Positions 8,875-18,248 of a DNA stretch of 43,775 bases are shown here, one piece after another. Numbering within the stretch: position 1 is the first letter of the stretch; each line of letters opens with the position of its first letter. The position numbers were made by a program, and so were the translations under genes. Source of the stretch: an uncultured Flavobacteriales bacterium (lineage in GTDB: Bacteria > Bacteroidota > Bacteroidia > Flavobacteriales_D > Sanyastnellaceae); contig CAJQJX010000026.1 in NCBI GenBank assembly GCA_905478795.1, forward strand, positions 1-43,775, given 5' to 3'. The notes under the pieces are model-generated. The model had not been told where the DNA came from and did no database searches. It saw nothing but the letters and a program-made list of their open reading frames with translations.

Positions 8875-9459
8875 ATGAAGTTGTTGGTCACCAGTCGACT
8901 CCCGAGCCCTTGGGGGAACTATTCGATCGGCGCTTTTGGTCGTGGGGGCGAGGAGTTCCCCCACGTTGTATTGCACCGTGGCGTTGAGCAGGCACTGGAG
9001 TCAGAGTCGCCATTGGCAGTTCGCATTCACAGTGAGTGCATGACAGGTGATGTTTTTGCAAGCCATCGCTGCGATTGTGGAGAGCAGCTTCACAATGCCT
9101 TGGATCACTTCAAACGCCACGGGGGAATGCTCATTTACCTTCGGCAGGAGGGGCGTGGCATTGGCTTGGTCGAAAAGCTCAAGGCCTACAACTTACAAGA
9201 CGAGGGCTTAGATACGTACGAAGCCAATGCGGCCATGGGCCATGGCGAAGATGAACGCGAATACACGGACGCGGTTGAGATTTTGTCCCACTATGGAGTA
9301 AAGGCGGTGAGGTTGCTCACCAACAATCCATCGAAAGAGCAGGCGGTGCGGAATGCTGGAGTGAACGTGGTCGAGCGCTTGACACTTCGTGGGACAGAAA
9401 CGCCCGACAATGCGGCCTACTTGCGGGCGAAGCGAGAGATCACAGGCCATTTATTCTAA
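8875..9459 (+). CDS. ribA: GTP cyclohydrolase II
   Basis: This 194-residue stand-alone enzyme opens the imidazole ring of GTP, releasing formate and pyrophosphate, to give the first pyrimidine intermediate of riboflavin synthesis. The zinc site is visible as Cys55, Cys66 and Cys68 in SECMTGDVFASHRCDCG. The signature RQEGRGIGL lies at about 90-98, and LLTNNPSK is the usual C-terminal motif. Length fits E. coli RibA. It is not fused to the RibB (DHBP synthase) domain, unlike many bacterial homologues, and no other rib gene is in the window. The gene is monocistronic, preceded by a terminator and a -7 box, and convergent with the deacetylase-like gene with only 12 bases between the stops. Confidence 0.95.
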   Translation: MKLLVTSRLPSPWGNYSIGAFGRGGEEFPHVVLHRGVEQALESESPLAVRIHSECMTGDVFASHRCDCGEQLHNALDHFKRHGGMLIYLRQEGRGIGLVEKLKAYNLQDEGLDTYEANAAMGHGEDEREYTDAVEILSHYGVKAVRLLTNNPSKEQAVRNAGVNVVERLTLRGTETPDNAAYLRAKREITGHLF

Positions 9460-9471
9460 GCGCCCTGGCCA

Positions 9472-10368
9472 TTAGGTCCAGATTTCCCGAGCCGTCCGGA
9501 AAGTGTTCATGTGGGCTTTTACAATGGTCTGGGTATCCTCTGAATATCCACCACCCATGGCGCATGCCACTCCGATTCCGTGCTGTTGGCATGCCATCAG
9601 CACCAACGCGTCCCTTTCGGCGCAGCCATCGAGGCTCATGGACAGGCGGCCAAGCTTATCAGATTCTAATACATCAACGCCACATTGATACAAGGCGACT
9701 TGTGGGTCAAAAGTTGGAAGGATATGGTCCAATGCTTCTTTCAGGGCCCGCAAATAGGGTCGGTCTTTTGTCCCATCAGGCAATGATATATCTAGGGAGC
9801 TGGGGGGCTTCTTCATGGGGTAATTCTTTGCTCCATGCATACTGAACGTGAAGATTCTGGAATCCATGCCCGTGATGTGTGCAGTCCCATTGCCTTGGTG
9901 AACATCCAAATCGATGATGAGAATGCGTTCTAGGCCCGCAGAAATCAAATCATAAGCAGATATCGCGAGGTCATTCAAGAGGCAAAAGCCTTCCGCATGT
10001 CCACGGCAAGCATGGTGGGTTCCACCAGCAATATTGAGGGCTACATGACCTTGCGCAGCCCATTGTGCGCACTGTCTGGTGCCCTCCATGATGATTTTTT
10101 CCCGCTCAATGAGTTGCAGGGACCATGGAAATCCAGACCTGAGCTCCTCTTTGCGGCTCCATAATCCCTTTTCCAATTGATCAATGTAGTCCGCGTCGTG
10201 CGCATCGAATACAGCCGCACATTCAATAGGAGTTGGAGTCAACCAATGTGTGGTTTCTACCAGTCCTTCGTGCTGAAGTTGACCGGCAAGCAATTCGTAT
10301 TTGGCCATGGGAAAACGGTGTCCCATTGGCAACGGATGTGAATATGATGGGTGATATGCAACGCGCAT
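9472..10368 (-). CDS. Histone-deacetylase-family protein, class IV (HDAC11)-like
   Basis: This is a 298-residue zinc hydrolase of the HDAC/acetoin-utilisation superfamily. Visible active-site elements are the tandem His of GGTHHA (118-119), zinc ligands in DLDVHQGNG (Asp155, His157), the third Asp in QCGVDVLESDKLG, and the GGGY tyrosine near the C-terminus. All catalytic positions appear intact. The stretch DVLESDKLGRLSMS with a following ERDALV resembles HDAC11 more than acetoin-type bacterial members, so deacylation of a protein or small molecule is plausible; the substrate is unknown. I chose ATG 10368 over an in-frame GTG at 10383 because MRVAYHPSYSHPLP starts like other family members. 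There are no functionally linked neighbours. Confidence 0.85.
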   Translation of the reverse strand: MRVAYHPSYSHPLPMGHRFPMAKYELLAGQLQHEGLVETTHWLTPTPIECAAVFDAHDADYIDQLEKGLWSRKEELRSGFPWSLQLIEREKIIMEGTRQCAQWAAQGHVALNIAGGTHHACRGHAEGFCLLNDLAISAYDLISAGLERILIIDLDVHQGNGTAHITGMDSRIFTFSMHGAKNYPMKKPPSSLDISLPDGTKDRPYLRALKEALDHILPTFDPQVALYQCGVDVLESDKLGRLSMSLDGCAERDALVLMACQQHGIGVACAMGGGYSEDTQTIVKAHMNTFRTAREIWT

Positions 10369-10514
10369 AGTATGTGATAACACAAGAATTTAACGGCGAA
10401 GTTGAATGGGTTTTGACCAACAGGGCATGCTCAAATAAACGTGATATGTGTTAGGGTAAAGTCTGTGTAAACTTAATGTCCCTAAATGTGTTTGCACGCA
10501 AGAAGGGATGGCGC

Positions 10515-10522
10515 TTCCTTTG
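10515..10522 (+). promoter_or_regulatory. Candidate -7 element TTCCTTTG
   Basis: Matches TAnnTTTG at all fixed positions but one (T for A at position 2), and ends four bases before ATG 10527, the same geometry as ribA. It supports the downstream start of the next gene. Confidence 0.35.
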
Positions 10523-10526
10523 TTAC

Positions 10527-11948
10527 ATGAGGTTTGTTTTTGTGGCTTTTTTGTTTGGAGCCGCCGCCAATGGAGTGTTCGGACAAGATCCGCTCTTTCG
10601 CATGGATCCAGATGATTGGTTGGCGATTGAATCAACTCAGAAAGCGTGGTCTTATCTCAACAAAGAAAAGTCGGCATACCTGAATCACATTCACTTTGAC
10701 AAGGGGCAGTTGTCAATGGTTCCCGGTAGTCAAGGCCATTGGTATCAGCGCCGCTCGGACTTGCGGCTTGTGCTGGACTCCTTGGGGAACAACCTGAGTA
10801 AGAGCCACAATCTGGGGTTCAATCATGGAGCCAAGAGCGTGTTTTGGGACGGGCGTTTTTTCATGCTGGGAGGGAGGGGTTTTTGGAATAACCATTCGCT
10901 TTTCATTGAGTTTGTCCCCAACGCAGGGGAGTGGGATTTGCAGCCATGTCTCAATGGGCCGAGAGAAGTGATGGCATCTGATGCTTGGTTAGAGGCTGAA
11001 AAAAACGAGATGGTGGTCATCGATCAGTCTGATGAATTCACTGCGGATGGAGAGCAATCGAGACAGGTGTACTCTATGTCGTTGGAAGAAGGGTTTGAAT
11101 GGAGGTCTGAAGGACGGGTCAATCCTTTGTTGAAGCAGCATTTAATCTTCAATGAAACGATGACATTTGATTTGGAGAAATATATCATTTGGGCAGGGCT
11201 CCACAAGACACTGGTAGTCCGGAAATCAGACATGAGCAGCGTCCTTGTAGACGCTTTCAGCATGAGGAAGCTTCAGGAAATTATGAACCGATATAAGGCT
11301 GCCGAAGGGTTCGTTCATTGGATATCAAGGGAAGGAATTTTATCCATGAGGCACCATTCATTGGAGGGTGAGGAGTCTTTGATTTTGACTTGGAACATTG
11401 ATTCGGCCTATGCCGTTGCAGAGGCGGGAGCCTTCCCATTTGTCGTTGCAGCTGAATGGGGAAAGGACAATCCAGAAAAAACTGCATTGCATTTCACGGC
11501 AGAAAATAAAAGCATCTTCGTGTCGCTCTTGGCACTCTTGATGATGATTGGGGCATTTGTTGTGGGGCGTATGACGCGCAAGAAGGTGGTGGGGCAAGTC
11601 GCCATTCAAGAGCGCTTGCCAGCAGTGAAGGAGATGCGGACTGATCAGACGCAGCTGGTGCAGGGGGAGCAGTCAGCACCTGCTGCAGGGCGGGCTTTCT
11701 CGCAACTCACCCAGGAGTTTGTGGACATGCAATCTTCAACATTGACTACTGAGGAGCTCAATGCCATGTTGGGTCTAACAGAGGAGCTGTCTGAAGAAAC
11801 CAGGCGTGCCCGACGCGCTCAAGCCATTCGTAAAGTGAACCAGGAATATGAAATGTGGTTCAACCAGCCCTTGATTCTGCGTACAAAGGATGAAGTTGAC
11901 CGGCGAAGAACAATTTACCTCATCCAACGGCACTCAGGTAACGCATGA
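10527..11948 (+). CDS. Single-pass membrane protein with large periplasmic domain, unknown function
   Basis: 473 residues from ATG 10527, which gives a standard signal sequence (MRFVFVAFLFG...VFGQ). An earlier in-frame ATG at 10476 would add 17 residues with a basic stretch and is the alternative. After the signal comes a periplasmic region of about 310 residues with no motif I recognise, possibly beta-rich. One membrane helix follows (about residues 332-350, SIFVSLLALLMMIGAFVVG), then a charged cytoplasmic tail of about 120 residues ending in a helical segment rich in Arg and Glu. The layout resembles a sensor or anchor protein, but no kinase, DNA-binding or enzyme motif is seen. The 3' end overlaps the convergent DUF819 gene by 29 bases. 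Confidence 0.7.
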   Translation: MRFVFVAFLFGAAANGVFGQDPLFRMDPDDWLAIESTQKAWSYLNKEKSAYLNHIHFDKGQLSMVPGSQGHWYQRRSDLRLVLDSLGNNLSKSHNLGFNHGAKSVFWDGRFFMLGGRGFWNNHSLFIEFVPNAGEWDLQPCLNGPREVMASDAWLEAEKNEMVVIDQSDEFTADGEQSRQVYSMSLEEGFEWRSEGRVNPLLKQHLIFNETMTFDLEKYIIWAGLHKTLVVRKSDMSSVLVDAFSMRKLQEIMNRYKAAEGFVHWISREGILSMRHHSLEGEESLILTWNIDSAYAVAEAGAFPFVVAAEWGKDNPEKTALHFTAENKSIFVSLLALLMMIGAFVVGRMTRKKVVGQVAIQERLPAVKEMRTDQTQLVQGEQSAPAAGRAFSQLTQEFVDMQSSTLTTEELNAMLGLTEELSEETRRARRAQAIRKVNQEYEMWFNQPLILRTKDEVDRRRTIYLIQRHSGNA

Positions 11949-13197
11949 GTTCCATGCATACCACAGCGCCCACTGTACCTACGGCATAGCCTAGAACCGC
12001 TAGGAGCACACCTACGGGTGCGAGCGCAGGACTGAATGCGCTCGCGACAATGGGAGCGCTTGCTGCTCCGCCAACATTGGCTTGGCTTCCAACAGCGACA
12101 AAGAAGAAGGGCGCGCGAATCAGCTTGGCGACAATCAGCAAAATGGAGACGTGGACCAACATCCATAGCAAACCAATGACCAAGACAGGCCAATACTGAT
12201 TCCAAGAAGCGATCAGTTCGCCGATATCCATTTTGGCTCCAATGGTCGCAACCAAGACGTACAAGAAGACACTGGCCAATTTGCTGGCTCCAGCGCCCTC
12301 ATAGGCACGCATCGGTGTGAAGCTGAGTGCAACACCAAACACTGTCGACAGGAATACCAGCCAAAAGAAGGGGCTTTTGAGAGAGCTGAGAAACCGCGCA
12401 GCTGAGTCAGGGTTGTCCGCAAGAGCATTTGTATACCAAGAACTCATGCTCTCGCTAATGCCTTCACCTGCGAAATGTGCCAGGCCCACCATCGCAAAAA
12501 TGACACCCAACAGTACCATGAGGTCATTGAACGAAGGGATGCGGGCGATGCTGCTTTGGTAGGCTTCCACTTTGGTCTTCAATTCATCAACAGCAGACGA
12601 ATCCGCCTTGAGTCTTTTGTCAATGACCGCGCTCATGCCGGCCCCTATAAGCAGGAAGGGCATCCAGAGGTTGGCGACAAAGACATCCACGATAATCATG
12701 ACGCTGAACTGATCGTCTTGCGCTTGCGCGATTTCCTTGAGGGCGGTCTGGTTGGCGCCACCCCCAATCCAGCTTCCTGCAATCGTGGAAAGTCCACGCC
12801 AAAGAGCGTCAGGAGCGTCACCGCCAAAAACATCAGGCCGGATTTGGCCCACCAAAAGCAAAGCAGTGGGCCCCCCAATGACAATGCCCAAGGTGGCCGC
12901 GAAGAACATGATCAGCGCTTTGGGGCCAAGGTTGATGATGCCCTTTACGTCGATCGAGAGGCAAAACATGATCAAGCTCGCTGGAAGCAAGTATCGGCTG
13001 GCAACGTAGTACAAGCTGCTGCCTTCACCTGCTTCGATGATGCCAGTTGAATTCAATATGGCGGGCAAGAAGTACGCCATAAGTAGGGCAGGTACAATGC
13101 CGTAAAACTTGGCGAATCGAGGCAGCCTTGAAGTGTGGAAGACCAGGGCGAGGCAGGCCAAAAGGAGGCCGAGAATGGGGGCGTCTTGGGTAATCAC
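11920..13197 (-). CDS. DUF819 family integral membrane protein
   Basis: 425 residues from GTG 13197, chosen because the protein then begins MITQDAPILGLLLA, the usual family N-terminus; an in-frame GTG at 13236 would add 13 residues. It has about 10-12 hydrophobic segments. The family hallmark GSWIGGGANQTALKE lies between helices, and a soluble loop (DKRLKADSS...) sits mid-protein. DUF819 (YjcL-type) proteins are predicted inner-membrane transporters with two related halves and unknown substrate. The gene is divergent from the glycosyltransferase at 13266, and its 3' end overlaps the preceding plus-strand gene by 29 bases. Confidence 0.85.
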   Translation of the reverse strand: MITQDAPILGLLLACLALVFHTSRLPRFAKFYGIVPALLMAYFLPAILNSTGIIEAGEGSSLYYVASRYLLPASLIMFCLSIDVKGIINLGPKALIMFFAATLGIVIGGPTALLLVGQIRPDVFGGDAPDALWRGLSTIAGSWIGGGANQTALKEIAQAQDDQFSVMIIVDVFVANLWMPFLLIGAGMSAVIDKRLKADSSAVDELKTKVEAYQSSIARIPSFNDLMVLLGVIFAMVGLAHFAGEGISESMSSWYTNALADNPDSAARFLSSLKSPFFWLVFLSTVFGVALSFTPMRAYEGAGASKLASVFLYVLVATIGAKMDIGELIASWNQYWPVLVIGLLWMLVHVSILLIVAKLIRAPFFFVAVGSQANVGGAASAPIVASAFSPALAPVGVLLAVLGYAVGTVGAVVCMELMRYLSAVG

Positions 13198-13253
13198 GCC
13201 GGCAATATAGCCGATGGCTGTCGAGGGGGTGTGCACAGGCCGCCAAGCGGTGC

Positions 13254-13261
13254 TACTTTCG
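13254..13261 (+). promoter_or_regulatory. Candidate -7 element TACTTTCG
   Basis: Differs from TAnnTTTG at one fixed position and ends four bases before the GTG start of the glycosyltransferase, as at ribA. Confidence 0.35.
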
Positions 13262-13265
13262 GGCT

Positions 13266-14321
13266 GTGCAGTTTTCTGTCATAGTTCCCTTGTTCAATCG
13301 CCCGGATGAGATCCGCGAGCTTCTAGAGAGTTTGACCCTTCAGACGGTCAGGGATTTTGAAGTTCTGGTGGTCGAGGACGGCAGTGAACACGATGCCCGT
13401 GACATTGTGGCTGCGTTTTCGGACCGATTGGACATCCATTACTTCTGGAAGGAAAATGAGCGACAAGGGTTTACTCGAAACTTTGGTTTTGAGCGCGCAA
13501 AAGGGGATTGGATGGTGGTTTTCGACTCAGACTGCCTGATTCCTGAGCGCTATTTCGAACATGTAGGAGCGTTCTTGAGCAAGCACCCTGACATCGATGT
13601 TTACGGAGGTCCGGATGCGGCACACGCATCGTTTACGCCCATCCAGAAAGCCATCAGCCATTCCATGACCTCGCTGCTGACGACTGGGGGAATTAGAGGT
13701 GGAGAGAAGCAGTGGGGAACATACCAGCCCAGGTCTTTCAATATGGGTATCTCTCGCAAGGCTTGGGAGGTGAGTGGAGGGTATCGGATTACAGTGAAGG
13801 GGGAAGACATTGAATTTTCGATGCGCCTGCTCGCACATGGATTGAAATCAGCCCTTATTCCGGATGCTGTGGTGTATCACAAGCGTCGAACGGATTTTCG
13901 TCAATTCCGCAAACAGGTCGAGTTCTTTGGCCGCGCCAGGGTCAATATTCGCCGGTTCTTCCCTGGAAGTCTCCGTCCCTTGCATTGGATGCCGACCCTG
14001 TTTCTGTGTTATGTCGTTGCCCTTGTTCCTCTGTTGCTCACGGCGATTTTATGGAAGAGCGGATGGGGGGCAGTGGGTGCCTTGATCTGGTGGGTGCCTT
14101 ACATGGTGTGGCATGTTTCCTTGGGGTTAGAAGCGCTGTACAAGACGAGGGAATGGCAGGTCGCGTGGCTGGCTCCCCGTGCGGCGCGCATCCAGTTGAC
14201 TTCCTACGGTTGGGGATTGCTTTCTGAATACTTCGCGGTGGTGGTGTTCAAGCAGCGCGACTCAGTGATTGGCGAGATATTGGACGTCCCGCCCACACCT
14301 CAGCAGGGTTCCGGATCATGA
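13266..14321 (+). CDS. Glycosyltransferase family 2 with C-terminal membrane segments
   Basis: 351 residues starting at GTG 13266; the GT-A fold begins at once with FSVIVPLFNRPDE, so no upstream start is needed. The donor-binding DxD equivalent is VVFDSDCL, and the acceptor/catalytic motif is GEDIEFSMRL. The central region contains GFTRNFGFERAKGDW, typical of family 2 enzymes. Two to three hydrophobic segments after about residue 235 (TLFLCYVVALVPLLL and following) anchor it to the inner membrane with the catalytic domain in the cytoplasm. The sugar and acceptor are unknown. Its stop overlaps the next gene's start (ATGA), so the two are probably translated together. Confidence 0.88.
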   Translation: MQFSVIVPLFNRPDEIRELLESLTLQTVRDFEVLVVEDGSEHDARDIVAAFSDRLDIHYFWKENERQGFTRNFGFERAKGDWMVVFDSDCLIPERYFEHVGAFLSKHPDIDVYGGPDAAHASFTPIQKAISHSMTSLLTTGGIRGGEKQWGTYQPRSFNMGISRKAWEVSGGYRITVKGEDIEFSMRLLAHGLKSALIPDAVVYHKRRTDFRQFRKQVEFFGRARVNIRRFFPGSLRPLHWMPTLFLCYVVALVPLLLTAILWKSGWGAVGALIWWVPYMVWHVSLGLEALYKTREWQVAWLAPRAARIQLTSYGWGLLSEYFAVVVFKQRDSVIGEILDVPPTPQQGSGS

Positions 14322-15208
14322 GGGCTTTGATTTGGTTGGCACTGATGGCGGCTGTGTCGTCTTTGGCATACACCGCCCTGTGTCTTTCTGCCCCGCTCCA
14401 AGGTGAAGCCCATTTCATTGAATGGGCCACAACCGAAGAAGCGGAAATTCTGGAATGGGCCATGTCGTCTTGGTCGCCGAATAAATTCCTGCCGTCAGGA
14501 GCTTTTTCACCCACAGAGATGGGGCAAGTCAAGGTCGCGGAGGACTCGGTATTTTGTCCGTTGACCACAAGTTCTCAGAGCAAAGGAACCAGGACACTCT
14601 GGCTCGCTCAGGGGCCAGAGGGATACAAGATTCAGGAGCACTTGACTTGGTCGGTGCCTTTTTACCGGCGTGGTTGGCACAGGCTCAAGGGACAAACAGA
14701 TAGGGTGGCCCCCATGGCCAGAACCATGAAAGAGCATGTGGTTCGAAAGGCTGCGGCACCGACGGATGTGTTGCCTTACAGGGACATGGCATTTGTCCCG
14801 GTGTCGAGGACCTTCCCCTTAGACAGCTTGAAAATCCAAAAAATGGCCCGTTTTGGTGGTGATTCTCTGCCGTTGTGGTGTTTCTCCTTTCCGTCAGTTG
14901 GCGTCAGGCAATTTCAATGGGCGCGGAAAGTAGAGCGTTCATACCTGGATTCCACGCTCCTGCACGATGGAGAGGGGTGGAGCATCACCGCAGATACCTG
15001 CGCCGTTTGGGAGGGGCTTTCTGGTTTGGGCACGGCCTCCGTATTGTTTGAGCTGTTGACGGACTCTGTAAAGTTGCACGACACAGTGCCTCCAACTTGG
15101 GGCATACGAATTCCCGCCCGGGAGCTGCATGATGAAAGCAGAACAGCGCCGAAGTTGAAGACCGCGACGCTGTTCCGATGGATGGGAGGAAGTGTTAATG
15201 GACGATGA
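14318..15208 (+). CDS. Unknown protein with N-terminal signal anchor, coupled to glycosyltransferase
   Basis: 296 residues. An N-terminal hydrophobic stretch (LIWLALMAAVSSLAYTALCL) acts as a signal peptide or anchor; the remainder appears soluble and periplasmic. I recognise no domain. The start codon overlaps the glycosyltransferase stop by four bases, so it is likely a partner in the same surface-glycan process, but that rests on context only. The last 14 bases overlap the convergent metalloprotease gene. Confidence 0.65.
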   Translation: MRALIWLALMAAVSSLAYTALCLSAPLQGEAHFIEWATTEEAEILEWAMSSWSPNKFLPSGAFSPTEMGQVKVAEDSVFCPLTTSSQSKGTRTLWLAQGPEGYKIQEHLTWSVPFYRRGWHRLKGQTDRVAPMARTMKEHVVRKAAAPTDVLPYRDMAFVPVSRTFPLDSLKIQKMARFGGDSLPLWCFSFPSVGVRQFQWARKVERSYLDSTLLHDGEGWSITADTCAVWEGLSGLGTASVLFELLTDSVKLHDTVPPTWGIRIPARELHDESRTAPKLKTATLFRWMGGSVNGR

Positions 15209-18200
15209 GCCTTCCAGTGCTGGAAACTCCTGACGATTGATCAGGTGAAACCACCTGAACGAAATACACACCGGGCAAATTGGGGGCAGGGAAGCCGAGG
15301 CTCCATCCGCGCATTTGAGAGGCGGCCAATCGGGTCTCTTGCAGGATCAGCTTTCCGCCAGAGGACCACAACGAGACCGTCCAAGGTCCTTCGTCGGACA
15401 GCCCCAAGACCTGCACGGTTTGTCCCAAGTGCGAGGGGTTGGGGAAGGGGGTCAGTGTTGACGACGATGCGGTGAGTTCTGAGATGCTGCTTGTGAGGGG
15501 GTTCCCTTCACAGTCGAATCCTTCTGCAGCATATTCACAACCGTCGTTCTCTTCGGTGGCTTCTTCATCATAGTTGCAGGCCATGGGGTCCGTGCACCCT
15601 AACACCTCGGCATTGTCACAAATGCCATCTTCATCAACGTCGGCTGCGCAGTCGCCCCCACAGTCGCCCAAAGCATCGAGGTATTCACAGCTTCCGTCAT
15701 CGGTGTTGGCTGCCGCGTCATAGGTACAGCTGCCTTCGTCGGTGCACCCTTCCACCACGTTCAAGGGGTTTCCTGCACAATCGTAGTCTGCTTCAGCGTA
15801 CTCACAGGTTCCGTTCTCTTCCGTGGCGCTGGCGTCGAAATTGCAAGCGGTCTGATCGGTACATCCCCCGATTTCGGCATTGTCGCACACTCCATCACCA
15901 TCGGTGTCTGAAGGGCAGTCGCCACCGCATTCACCAAGGGCATCCAAATATTCGCAGGTGCCGTCCTCTGTGTTGGCCGCAACGTCATAGGTGCAGCTGT
16001 TCGGATCGGTGCATCCTTCTACGACCACCAATACATTGCCGTCGCAGTCAAATCCAGCATCGGGATAGGAACAGGATCCATTTTCATCAGTGGCTCCAGC
16101 ATCGTAGTTACAGGCCAGCGGGTTCGTACAACCGGGAATCTCAGCGTTGTCGCAGATGTTATCTCCGTCGGCGTCGCCTGGACAGTCGCCACCGCAATCG
16201 CCCAGCGCATCGAGGTACTCGCAACTCCCATCGTCGGTGTTGGCATTGGCGTCATAGGTGCAGCTCGAGGCATCGGTACAGCCATTGACCACGACCGTCA
16301 CGTTGCCATCACAATCATAATTGACCGGCGGGTAGGTGCAGTTTCCAGCATCGTCTGTAGCCGCATTGTTGAAGTTGCAGGCGGTAGGGTCAATGCAACC
16401 TGGAATCTCAGCGTTGTCGCAGATGTTGTCTCCGTCCGCATCGCCAGGACAGTCGCCACCACAATCGCCCAATGCATCCAAGTACTGGCAACTCCCGTCG
16501 TCTGTATTGGCGTCGGCATCGTATGTGCAGCTCGTGGCATCTGTGCATCCCAAGACCTCCGTGACCGTCAAATCTTCGGAAGCGTCGCAGATGTCGTTCA
16601 AATTGAGGTCATCGCAAAGGGGCACGCTGGTTCCATCGATGCAAAATGCATGGGTTTGACTGGAGCCGAAATTTCCAGACCCAGTGCCCAGGATGTTGCC
16701 GCTGTCATCGGTCAAGGAGTACCAACCACCAGGCGGGTAATGCAGGCCGTTTCCAAACAGGTCAGACACGGAGAGCTCATAGCATCCGGTTGTAGCGCAC
16801 TGGCTTTCCGAAATGAAATTGCCCGCGTAAGTCGAGTTGTCATAGTTCGTTCCGGACATGACGACAGCTCCATTGTCCGTGTTTTCTATACTCCAGCTGA
16901 ATCCGTAGGGCAGCACATCCAACTGGATTTCCATGTTTACAAATGACCCGGTGAGGACTTCAAAAGAGACCGTCATGGTGTCATTCAGCGCGTAGCCATC
17001 GTCGGGTGTGGTGATCCAAACACTCAGATCGTGAAGGCCACCCGGTGCAGACAATGTGGGCAATGCAACAAATTCAGTTTCGCCAGCGGCCAAATTGCCA
17101 TTCCATGAGATTGCATTGACGGCTCCTCCATCTAAGGAGAATTGCAAGGTGGCCGAATTCAAAGCGTCAGAGCCAAAATTCTGAAGCAATACCTGTGGCT
17201 CGACGGAAGAAGCACACCCCGCAGAGGAGATGCCTTGGATCGAAGCGAGTCCCATGTCCGTAGCCATGACAGGAATGGTGCCATCGCTCGTCAAGAGTGA
17301 TTGGCGATGGCTCACCAGTGCATTGCGCATTCGGGTGCGCTGGCCTTCGGTGAAGGAGTCCATGCAAGCATCGCTTGAATAGTCCATGAAATTCTCGACG
17401 AGGGTGGCCGGACAGCTCATGGCAGAACAGCCAATAGAACCCGTCGTCGGAGGGGTGTCACACACCTTGTCTCCCTGAGAAGAACAATTGCTTTCGTCTG
17501 AACAACTGCTGGTATTGTTGAAGGTGTGCAGCAAACTCAGGTAGTGCCCCATCTCGTGCGATAAGGTTCGGTTGAGGTCGTAGTTGTTGAGCAAATCATA
17601 TTCGTCTCCGACTCCGAATACTTGATGGTGAAGGACGATGCCATCGTGTGTGCCCGATGTGGGGGGTAAATAGGCAAATCCGAGCGGCGAGGCGCCACCA
17701 TTGAGTTTGTGCAGCACCCACACATTGACATAGTCAGTTCCCGGCCAGTGGCTTAGATTCTTGACGTTCATCTCTGATGCGGGGTCAAGATTACTGGTGG
17801 TCACCATTCCCGTATTCGAGAAGCTTGGGACGACAGCAGAGACGTCAGTGCGCAAAATGCCTGTGGTGGGATTGCCTGCTGGGTCGCGCACGGCAAGGAC
17901 AAATTCAATGTCAATATCAGCGCCGCCAAAATCGCCTCTGAAATCGGCATTGAGGGCATCAATGGCGCTGGATACTTGGCTGTCAGATATGTTGGATCCT
18001 TGGCCTATTGCAGCACCCGCATGCATCACGTGGACTACAACGGGCACGATATGGGTCTCGCTTGACCGCAGGGTGCTGCCTGACATTTCTGCGATGGCAG
18101 CTTCAAATGCAAAGTAGCTGCGCGCATAAGTGGTGTCTTCCATGAGTGCGGCTTGCAACTCATCGGTTTGACAGCGGTCCACTTGGGCCAAAGTTGTATT

Positions 18201-18248
18201 GGCGAGGAGTGAGATAAAGACGGAAAGAAAAGAGACGTATGTACGCAT
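15195..18248 (-). CDS. Secreted M43 (pappalysin/cytophagalysin-type) metalloprotease with T9SS type A sorting domain
   Basis: 1017 residues from ATG 18248, which begins a signal peptide (MRTYVSFLSVF...LAQ); an in-frame start at 18287 would add 13 unlikely residues. The zinc site is HEMGHYLSLLH (His231, His235, His241), of the metzincin HExxHxxxxxH form but with Ser where Gly is usual. The Met-turn is NFMDYSSDACMDSFT (Met about 288), and surrounding Cys residues match the M43B group. Next comes a PDAW...GDG-like domain (about 445-545), four tandem 89-residue Cys-rich repeats, and a C-terminal type A sorting domain (FPNPSHLGQ ... GVYFVQVV). It is expected at the cell surface or secreted through T9SS. 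The overlap with the convergent gene is 14 bases. Confidence 0.9.
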   Translation of the reverse strand: MRTYVSFLSVFISLLANTTLAQVDRCQTDELQAALMEDTTYARSYFAFEAAIAEMSGSTLRSSETHIVPVVVHVMHAGAAIGQGSNISDSQVSSAIDALNADFRGDFGGADIDIEFVLAVRDPAGNPTTGILRTDVSAVVPSFSNTGMVTTSNLDPASEMNVKNLSHWPGTDYVNVWVLHKLNGGASPLGFAYLPPTSGTHDGIVLHHQVFGVGDEYDLLNNYDLNRTLSHEMGHYLSLLHTFNNTSSCSDESNCSSQGDKVCDTPPTTGSIGCSAMSCPATLVENFMDYSSDACMDSFTEGQRTRMRNALVSHRQSLLTSDGTIPVMATDMGLASIQGISSAGCASSVEPQVLLQNFGSDALNSATLQFSLDGGAVNAISWNGNLAAGETEFVALPTLSAPGGLHDLSVWITTPDDGYALNDTMTVSFEVLTGSFVNMEIQLDVLPYGFSWSIENTDNGAVVMSGTNYDNSTYAGNFISESQCATTGCYELSVSDLFGNGLHYPPGGWYSLTDDSGNILGTGSGNFGSSQTHAFCIDGTSVPLCDDLNLNDICDASEDLTVTEVLGCTDATSCTYDADANTDDGSCQYLDALGDCGGDCPGDADGDNICDNAEIPGCIDPTACNFNNAATDDAGNCTYPPVNYDCDGNVTVVVNGCTDASSCTYDANANTDDGSCEYLDALGDCGGDCPGDADGDNICDNAEIPGCTNPLACNYDAGATDENGSCSYPDAGFDCDGNVLVVVEGCTDPNSCTYDVAANTEDGTCEYLDALGECGGDCPSDTDGDGVCDNAEIGGCTDQTACNFDASATEENGTCEYAEADYDCAGNPLNVVEGCTDEGSCTYDAAANTDDGSCEYLDALGDCGGDCAADVDEDGICDNAEVLGCTDPMACNYDEEATEENDGCEYAAEGFDCEGNPLTSSISELTASSSTLTPFPNPSHLGQTVQVLGLSDEGPWTVSLWSSGGKLILQETRLAASQMRGWSLGFPAPNLPGVYFVQVVSPDQSSGVSSTGRLIVH
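15483..16550 (-). repeat. Four tandem 267-bp coding repeats
   Basis: Copies start at 16550, 16283, 16016 and 15749 reading leftwards. Each encodes 89 residues: a GCTDxxSCTYDxxANTDDGSC unit, YLDALGDCGGDC, a calcium-loop-like DADGDNICDNAEI, a second Cys repeat GCxDPxACNF, and a YDCDGN linker. Copies 1 and 2 are most alike, copies 3 and 4 more diverged, consistent with stepwise tandem expansion. The period is an exact multiple of three, so the reading frame is kept. Confidence 0.9.

Noticed and set aside
15483-16550. CRISPR-like regular repeats
   Set aside because: The period is 267 bp, in frame, without short conserved repeats and unique spacers; these are protein-coding tandem modules.
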